From Ruminococcaceae bacterium UBA6434 (lineage in GTDB: Bacteria; Bacillota; Clostridia; Oscillospirales; Acutalibacteraceae), in NCBI GenBank assembly GCA_002437245.1, contig DJOQ01000009.1, positions 1 through 34,654 of the forward strand: DNA of 34,654 nucleotides, given 5' to 3'. Positions 30,704 through 34,654 of the stretch are shown here, one piece after another. Numbering within the stretch: the first letter of the stretch is position 1; each line of letters begins with the position of its first letter. A model generated the notes under the pieces. The model made no database searches and was not told where the DNA came from. It saw nothing but the letters and a program-made list of their open reading frames with translations. Position numbers and translations under genes: made by a program.

Positions 30704-31735
30704 ATGGTAGAAAGACTCGGTAAATACACTTTGGCGCTCAATTCTCACCCTTCGATAACAGGCTGTGCCGCAGTCGTGGGCAAAACGGAGGGTGAGGGTC
30801 CGCTCAAAGACGAATTCGACTTCATTTTTGAAGACGACACCCTCGGCGAAACCTCGTTCGAAAAAGCGGAAAGCGCGCTTCAGAAAGAGGCTGTGACGCG
30901 TGCCCTTACAAAGGCGGGCAAAACTCCCGACGAAGCGGATATTTCTCTCGCAGGCGACCTTTTGGACCAATGCATAGGCACTTCGTTCGGTCTGCGGTCG
31001 CTCAATATGCCCTTTATAGGACTTTACGGCGCGTGCTCCACAATGGCTCTGTCTCTCGGGCTTGCCTCGGTGCTCGTTGACTGCGGCGCGGCAAAGGTTG
31101 CCGTTGCATCAACCTCAAGCCACTTCTGCTCGGCGGAACGTCAATTCAGGCTTCCGCTCGAATACGGCGGACAGCGCACGCCGACCTCACAGCGCACCGC
31201 CACGGCGGCAGGGGCAAGCGTTGTGGAAAGCAGGCGAAACGACAAGCCCACGGTTGACGCCGTAACATTCGGCAGGATAACCGACCTCGGCATAAAGGAT
31301 TCAAACAATATGGGAGCCGCCATGGCGCCTGCCGCGGCAAATACAATAGCCGATTTTCTTCAAGATACCGCCGCCTCACCGTCGGACTTTGATATGATAT
31401 TGACGGGCGACCTCGGCATAGTCGGGTCAAAACTGCTCTGCGAGCTCCTGCAAAAGGACCACGGAATCGTCATTGAGAGCGTTCACGCGGACTGCGGTCT
31501 GCTTTTGTATGATATAGAAGGGCAGGACGTTCACTCGGGCGGCTCGGGCTGCGGCTGCAGCGGTTCGGTTTTAAATTCGTATATTATGCGGCGGCTCGAG
31601 AGCGGCGAACTGTCGCGCGTGCTTTTTGTCGCCACCGGTGCGCTTATGTCCCCGACATCCTCACTTCAGGGCGAGAGCATACCGTCAATTGCCCATGCCG
31701 TCCTTTTATCTAAACCTTTAAGTCGAAAGGAATAA
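30704..31735 (+). CDS. spoVAD: Stage V sporulation protein AD
   Basis: SpoVAD, 343 residues, a thiolase-fold protein that binds dipicolinic acid and is needed for loading it into the spore core. Conserved sequences include DLLDQCIGTSFGLRSLN, GLYGACSTMALSL (thiolase-like Cys region), SSHFCSAERQFRLPLEYGGQ, and TGDLGIVGSKLL. The C-terminal GGSGCGCSGSVL and FVATGALMSPTS are typical. CGGAGG is 8 bases before the ATG. Full length. With spoVAC it points to a spore-forming ancestry. spoVAE, usually third, is not found after it. Confidence 0.96.
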   Translation: MVERLGKYTLALNSHPSITGCAAVVGKTEGEGPLKDEFDFIFEDDTLGETSFEKAESALQKEAVTRALTKAGKTPDEADISLAGDLLDQCIGTSFGLRSLNMPFIGLYGACSTMALSLGLASVLVDCGAAKVAVASTSSHFCSAERQFRLPLEYGGQRTPTSQRTATAAGASVVESRRNDKPTVDAVTFGRITDLGIKDSNNMGAAMAPAAANTIADFLQDTAASPSDFDMILTGDLGIVGSKLLCELLQKDHGIVIESVHADCGLLLYDIEGQDVHSGGSGCGCSGSVLNSYIMRRLESGELSRVLFVATGALMSPTSSLQGESIPSIAHAVLLSKPLSRKE

Positions 31736-31742
31736 AACAAAT

Positions 31743-31898
31743 ATGGATATGAATATGATTAAACGCGATATAAACCTTATGTGCACGGCGCAAAAGCTGC
31801 TTAAATTTTTCTGTATGATGAAAACAATACTGACTGTTGCGACAATAGCCTTTTCCGTTTTAGAATCGGTTAATATGCTGAAAAAGCTTAAAAGCTGA
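31743..31898 (+). CDS. 51-residue single-pass membrane protein after spoVAD
   Basis: An unrecognised small ORF that starts 7 bases after the spoVAD stop and ends 12 bases before a strong terminator. AAAGG lies about 12 bases before its ATG; later in-frame ATGs (codons 3 and 5) are alternatives. It is basic and Met-rich at the N-terminus (MDMNMIKRDINLMCTAQKLL), with one hydrophobic helix at about 22-41 (FFCMMKTILTVATIAFSVLE), and a Lys-rich end (KKLKS). It does not resemble SpoVAE by length or sequence. It may be a small spore membrane subunit, which is only a position-based inference. Confidence 0.6.
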   Translation: MDMNMIKRDINLMCTAQKLLKFFCMMKTILTVATIAFSVLESVNMLKKLKS

Positions 31899-31908
31899 GC
31901 ATAAAAGC

Positions 31909-31949
31909 CGAAAATCCGTGTGCGGCTTTTTGCCGCACACGGATTTTTT
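31909..31949. terminator. Strong bidirectional terminator after the spoVA genes
   Basis: AAAATCCGTGTGCGGC (31911-31926) pairs perfectly with GCCGCACACGGATTTT (31932-31947), loop TTTTT, with T's following on the plus strand. A 16-bp perfect stem, shared with the convergent sortase operon. Confidence 0.95.
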
Positions 31950-31986
31950 CAGTTGAGACAAAAACTGTTCTCGGGCTGTTTTACAT

Positions 31987-32850
31987 TTACATATTCTTTT
32001 TTACAAATACGCGTCTGAGCATATAAAATATCGCGGTAACCGCCGCCGAAGCCAAAGCGGCAAAAACAAACGCCCATAGAGTGTCCGTCATAAATCCGCT
32101 CGCAAAGCTGTAAAGCGATTTTGTACCTATGTTTACTCTTGTACCGACCCTGCCGATAATCGCGGCAAGCGGCGCCGCAAGGAGCATAAGCGTGGTACCC
32201 GAAAACGCATAGACAAAATATCTGTAAACATTTTTGCGCTTTTTATATGACATACGAAGCACCATAGCCGCGATAAGAGCCAGCGTAACCGCGATTATCG
32301 CAGCATAGTCGGCATAAGGGTTATAGCGCTTGAGCATATTGCCGGCGGATTTGAAATACGAATTTGAAAACAGCGATATGTAAGAATTATAGAGGTCGCC
32401 GAACTGCGCCGCCATATCCTTTATGTTGTTTTTGAGCTCGCCGTCCACCGTAAAGCCCTTTTCGGCGGCGTATTCCAAAAGTCTCGTTTCAAGCTCGCTT
32501 TGTATATCTGAGGTGTCAATCGAGTCCTTGACTTCGCCGTTATAAAAATCGGTAATTACGGTTTTTGTGTCCGCGTCGATACGGTCGGGGGTTATGACGT
32601 TTTCAAACACCGAGTCAAAAAAACTCTCGTCAACATTGCCCGCGCTTCCGTATGAGACGAACTGCTCTTTAAGCTCCGAATGCAGAGCCTCGGCATAATC
32701 CGAGCGTTTTTCAACCCCGACAAGGAACGAAGAGTTCAGCACCGTGAATTTAAACACAAGGCACATCACAAACAGGCACGAAAAGAACGAGAGCAAAAAC
32801 GAAACCACTCCGCAGAGCACGCGCCGCATGGCTTTTGAGTTTTTAGTCAT
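31987..32850 (-). CDS. Membrane protein of the sortase operon, unknown function
   Basis: A 287-residue protein, not recognised. Segment 1 (about 12-34) is followed by a hydrophilic region of about 145 residues (36-180) with acidic and helical character, predicted outside. Three more hydrophobic segments follow at about 183-202, 212-233 and 256-280, then a short basic tail. GAGGAGG is 8 bases before the ATG, and the gene starts 13 bases after the sortase stop. As the third gene of a surface protein-sortase-membrane protein set, it may assist sortase or its substrate at the membrane; this is inferred from position only. Confidence 0.8.
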   Translation of the reverse strand: MTKNSKAMRRVLCGVVSFLLSFFSCLFVMCLVFKFTVLNSSFLVGVEKRSDYAEALHSELKEQFVSYGSAGNVDESFFDSVFENVITPDRIDADTKTVITDFYNGEVKDSIDTSDIQSELETRLLEYAAEKGFTVDGELKNNIKDMAAQFGDLYNSYISLFSNSYFKSAGNMLKRYNPYADYAAIIAVTLALIAAMVLRMSYKKRKNVYRYFVYAFSGTTLMLLAAPLAAIIGRVGTRVNIGTKSLYSFASGFMTDTLWAFVFAALASAAVTAIFYMLRRVFVKKNM

Positions 32851-32863
32851 TTCACGCGCCTCC

Positions 32864-33553
32864 TCATTCGTACATATTCACGTGCGGTCCCGACACCTTT
32901 TCGCAGTACACCATAAAGCGGTACGGCGTGAGCGACAGAGTGTTGTTGGGGTAGCAGGTATATAATATCAGCGTCTCCTTATCGCCGTTGAGCGCGGCGC
33001 GGTAAGAGCTGTCTGTGTCTACGTTTATTACATTTGTGAGATAGACGCGGTAAACAAAGTTACCGTAGGTGGTGCTCAAATTTACGAGCGCACCCGTCTG
33101 CACGTTTTGAAGCGTGTGAAAATAAGTATTGTTATGGGCGCCTATAAGTATGCCCCTGCCGCAGCCCGGAATATGGCTGTAAAACGACATACAAGCGCCT
33201 TTTTTAAGCAACGAAGTATCGTCGCCGAAAATAACGTCCGTATCAATATCGGTTCCCTCTACGGTTATATGGCCGAAATGGTCGCCGTAAGACGGAAATG
33301 TTATATCGCCCGATGTGAGATAACCGTTATCCACACCGCTGCCACCATTAAATGCGCTGTTCTCCCCGGGTTCGACAATGGTGTTGACGTTTGCATTTGA
33401 AAATGCAAGCTCGTAAATCGAGACAAGGGGGCTGAGTATTGGAGTAAGGCAAATAAAGAACAGCAAATAGCCTACAAGCAAAAAAACTATCGGAAGAATT
33501 ATAAAACTCTTCCGATAGCTCTTCTTACTCCGATTAGTACCGGAATCAGTCAT
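32864..33553 (-). CDS. Sortase (class D-like cysteine transpeptidase)
   Basis: A 229-residue sortase. One membrane segment at about 16-40 (IILPIVFLLVGYLLFFI) puts the catalytic domain outside. The catalytic triad is visible: H140 in LIGAHNNTYF, C200 in ILYTCYP and R212 in TPYRFMVY. The spacing fits the sortase beta barrel. The class is uncertain; the compact TC-x-P and anchor resemble class D. The gene overlaps the upstream secreted protein by 8 bases (33546-33553), so translation is coupled and the pair very probably forms enzyme and substrate. The substrate's sorting motif is IAKTG rather than LPxTG, so the recognition pocket should be altered. Confidence 0.9.
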   Translation of the reverse strand: MTDSGTNRSKKSYRKSFIILPIVFLLVGYLLFFICLTPILSPLVSIYELAFSNANVNTIVEPGENSAFNGGSGVDNGYLTSGDITFPSYGDHFGHITVEGTDIDTDVIFGDDTSLLKKGACMSFYSHIPGCGRGILIGAHNNTYFHTLQNVQTGALVNLSTTYGNFVYRVYLTNVINVDTDSSYRAALNGDKETLILYTCYPNNTLSLTPYRFMVYCEKVSGPHVNMYE

Positions 33554-34151
33554 CTGAATCTTTACGGAACTTCTTTACTGCTACGCCTGCAGCTGAAAGA
33601 ACAGCTACTGCAGCAAGACCGCAGAATGCAGCTGAAGTGAAGTCAGCGCCGGTCTTAGCGATAGTGCCGCCCTGACCGCCCTTGCTGTAAGTAACAGCCG
33701 GATGGAGTTTAGCAACTACCTTGCCCTCTGAATCGAGGATGGTGAGAAGGCCGTGATCAGCATCGGTAAGCGAACCCGAAGCGGTTACGCTGTAGCCTAC
33801 AACGCCGAGAGCTTTGTTAGCATAAGCGAGAAGGGTGTTAGTAGCTTTCTTCTCGGTGATGTCTGAAAGCTTTGCGAGGTTGTTAGCCTTGCAGTATTCA
33901 AGAGCTTCGTCGAGAATGCCCTTGATCTGGTTGTACTGATCTTCAGTGAGATCAACGTTAGAGAAAATGTTCTCAAGAGCAGTGATATACTCATCGGGAA
34001 CACTGATTGTAGTGCCGTCAACAACATATGCAGTCTTGACATATGTGATGAGTTTTTCCTCATAAGTGTTGATGCCGGTTGCGGCAAAAGCCGGAACTGC
34101 CATGCAAATGAGAAGGGCCGCTACAACCAAGAGGCTAGCCATTTTCTTCAT
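33546..34151 (-). CDS. Secreted cell-surface protein with IAKTG-type sorting signal
   Basis: A 201-residue predicted secreted protein. The signal peptide is residues 1-23, with cleavage near AFA-AT. The mature region has VDGTTISVPDEYITALENIF and then helical DLTEDQYNQIKGILDEAL, resembling small uncharacterised clostridial sortase-linked proteins as I remember them. The C-terminal cell-wall sorting signal is complete: IAKTG (164-168), a hydrophobic helix (about 172-192) and a positively charged tail KKFRKDSDD. AAAGGGAG lies about 12 bases before the ATG. First gene of the sortase operon; overlap with sortase by 8 bases. Function unknown; a structural or adhesive role at the wall is possible. 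Confidence 0.88.
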   Translation of the reverse strand: MKKMASLLVVAALLICMAVPAFAATGINTYEEKLITYVKTAYVVDGTTISVPDEYITALENIFSNVDLTEDQYNQIKGILDEALEYCKANNLAKLSDITEKKATNTLLAYANKALGVVGYSVTASGSLTDADHGLLTILDSEGKVVAKLHPAVTYSKGGQGGTIAKTGADFTSAAFCGLAAVAVLSAAGVAVKKFRKDSDD

Positions 34152-34195
34152 GTAGGAACTCTCCCTTTGAAAAAATTTTTCATTACCGGACAGTG

Positions 34196-34229
34196 ATAGC
34201 TATAATATCCAGTAAAGAATTATAGTTAT
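34196..34229 (-). promoter_or_regulatory. Promoter region with inverted repeat ahead of the sortase operon
   Basis: ATAGCTATAAT (34196-34206) and ATTATAGTTAT (34219-34229) are inverse copies at 10 of 11 positions. On the minus strand the second arm contains TATAAT (34219-34224), a candidate -10 about 68 bases ahead of the ATG. The matching -35 is weak (TTTATT). The repeat could be an operator covering the promoter. Confidence 0.5.
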
Positions 34230-34265
34230 TGTAGCATACAAAATAAATTTTGTAAACACCTTTTT

Positions 34266-34302
34266 AAAAAAAGTGCCCGCCGGGCACAAGGTCGGCGGGT
34301 AC
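34266..34302 (-). terminator. Intrinsic terminator after gap
   Basis: GTGCCCGCCG (34273-34282) pairs with CGGCGGGTAC (34293-34302) with one mismatch. On the minus strand a run of seven T (34266-34272) follows. It is 22 bases after the gap stop. Confidence 0.9.
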
Positions 34303-34323
34303 TCAAAAACTGCGATTTACCGA

Positions 34324-34654
34324 TTAAAGCTCGGCGAAATACTTAATGGTTCTTACCATCTGGCTGGTGTAGCTGTTCTCGTTATCATACCAAGAAACAA
34401 CCTGTACCTCATAGAGGTCGTCGGCGATGTGAGAAACCATGGTCTGAGTTGAATCAAAGAGTGAACCGTATCTCATACCGATAACATCGGAAGAAACGAT
34501 AGGATCTTCGTTGTAGCCGAAGCTCTCGGAAGAAGCTGCCTTCATAGCGGCGTTGATGCCCTCTTTGGTAACGTCTGCACCCTTAACAACAGCGGTAAGG
34601 ATGGTGGTAGAACCGGTCGGAACCGGAACACGCTGAGCGGAGCCGATGAGCTTG
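34324..34654 (-). CDS. gap: Glyceraldehyde-3-phosphate dehydrogenase, C-terminal part
   Basis: The last ~109 codons of a type I GAPDH; the gene runs off the window. GAPDH oxidises glyceraldehyde-3-phosphate in glycolysis with NAD and phosphate. Seen: KLIGSAQRVPVPTGSTTILT, then VVKGADVTKEGINAAMK, SSESFGYNEDPIVSSDVIGM, SLFDSTQTMV and the closing VVSWYDNENSYTSQMVRTI, all typical of the C-terminal domain. The active-site cysteine is outside the window. The reading frame is intact to the edge. Strong terminator downstream. Confidence 0.95.
   Translation of the reverse strand, partial: KLIGSAQRVPVPTGSTTILTAVVKGADVTKEGINAAMKAASSESFGYNEDPIVSSDVIGMRYGSLFDSTQTMVSHIADDLYEVQVVSWYDNENSYTSQMVRTIKYFAEL

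Overview
The window looks like chromosomal DNA of an endospore-lineage member of the Clostridia, most likely Oscillospirales/Ruminococcaceae-type. This is inferred from the gene content (spoVAC-spoVAD, IreB, YqeG, CD1247-type zinc ribbon, GlgC/GlgD pair, mre/PBP/MinD/mgsA cluster), strong GGAGG-type ribosome binding sites, several TTG/GTG starts, and promoters of the TTGACA-17-TATAAT type. No rRNA, tRNA, CRISPR array, transposase or integrase was seen. Most of the window is ordinary core genome. The accessory-looking parts are 26.0-27.4 kb and 31.9-34.2 kb.

Layout. 0.2-4.3 kb: a small tail-anchored-like protein converges on a minus-strand operon DUF951-prfA-uracil DNA glycosylase-GH13 amylase. 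4.3-7.2 kb: mtnA and a large unknown membrane protein, both minus. 7.4-13.4 kb: plus-strand cell-shape cluster mreB-mreC-mreD-class B PBP-MinD-like ATPase, then mgsA from its own promoter. 13.5-16.6 kb: hisS-aspS, overlapping by one base. 16.7-22.5 kb: minus-strand glycogen operon glgB-glgC-glgD-glgA. 22.8-25.9 kb: minus-strand housekeeping genes (acidic zinc-ribbon protein, efp, M24 peptidase, YqeG phosphatase, rpsU).

26.0-27.2 kb holds no long gene. It does hold a candidate structured RNA with an intrinsic terminator, a 38-codon gene with a consensus promoter and its own terminator, and several strong inverted repeats. 27.2-28.6 kb is a Fur-family regulator translationally coupled to a 10TM-type metal permease, with a 9-1-9 palindrome just downstream of the -10. 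28.7-30.1 kb: minus-strand ireB plus an unknown 99-aa protein, and an ABC ATPase without an adjacent permease. 30.2-31.9 kb: spoVAC-spoVAD followed by a 51-aa membrane ORF where spoVAE is normally expected. 32.0-34.2 kb: a three-gene minus-strand cell-surface operon (secreted protein with an IAKTG-type sorting signal, its overlapping sortase, and a membrane protein). The window ends inside gap (GAPDH).

How the genes work together. The glg operon makes and branches glycogen, and the distant GH13 enzyme is suited to degrading alpha-glucans inside the cell. MreBCD and the PBP form the elongation machinery. The sortase probably anchors the protein encoded just upstream of it. The Fur/permease pair is probably a self-regulated metal homeostasis unit. 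Function calls rest on motif recognition by eye, because no database search was possible.
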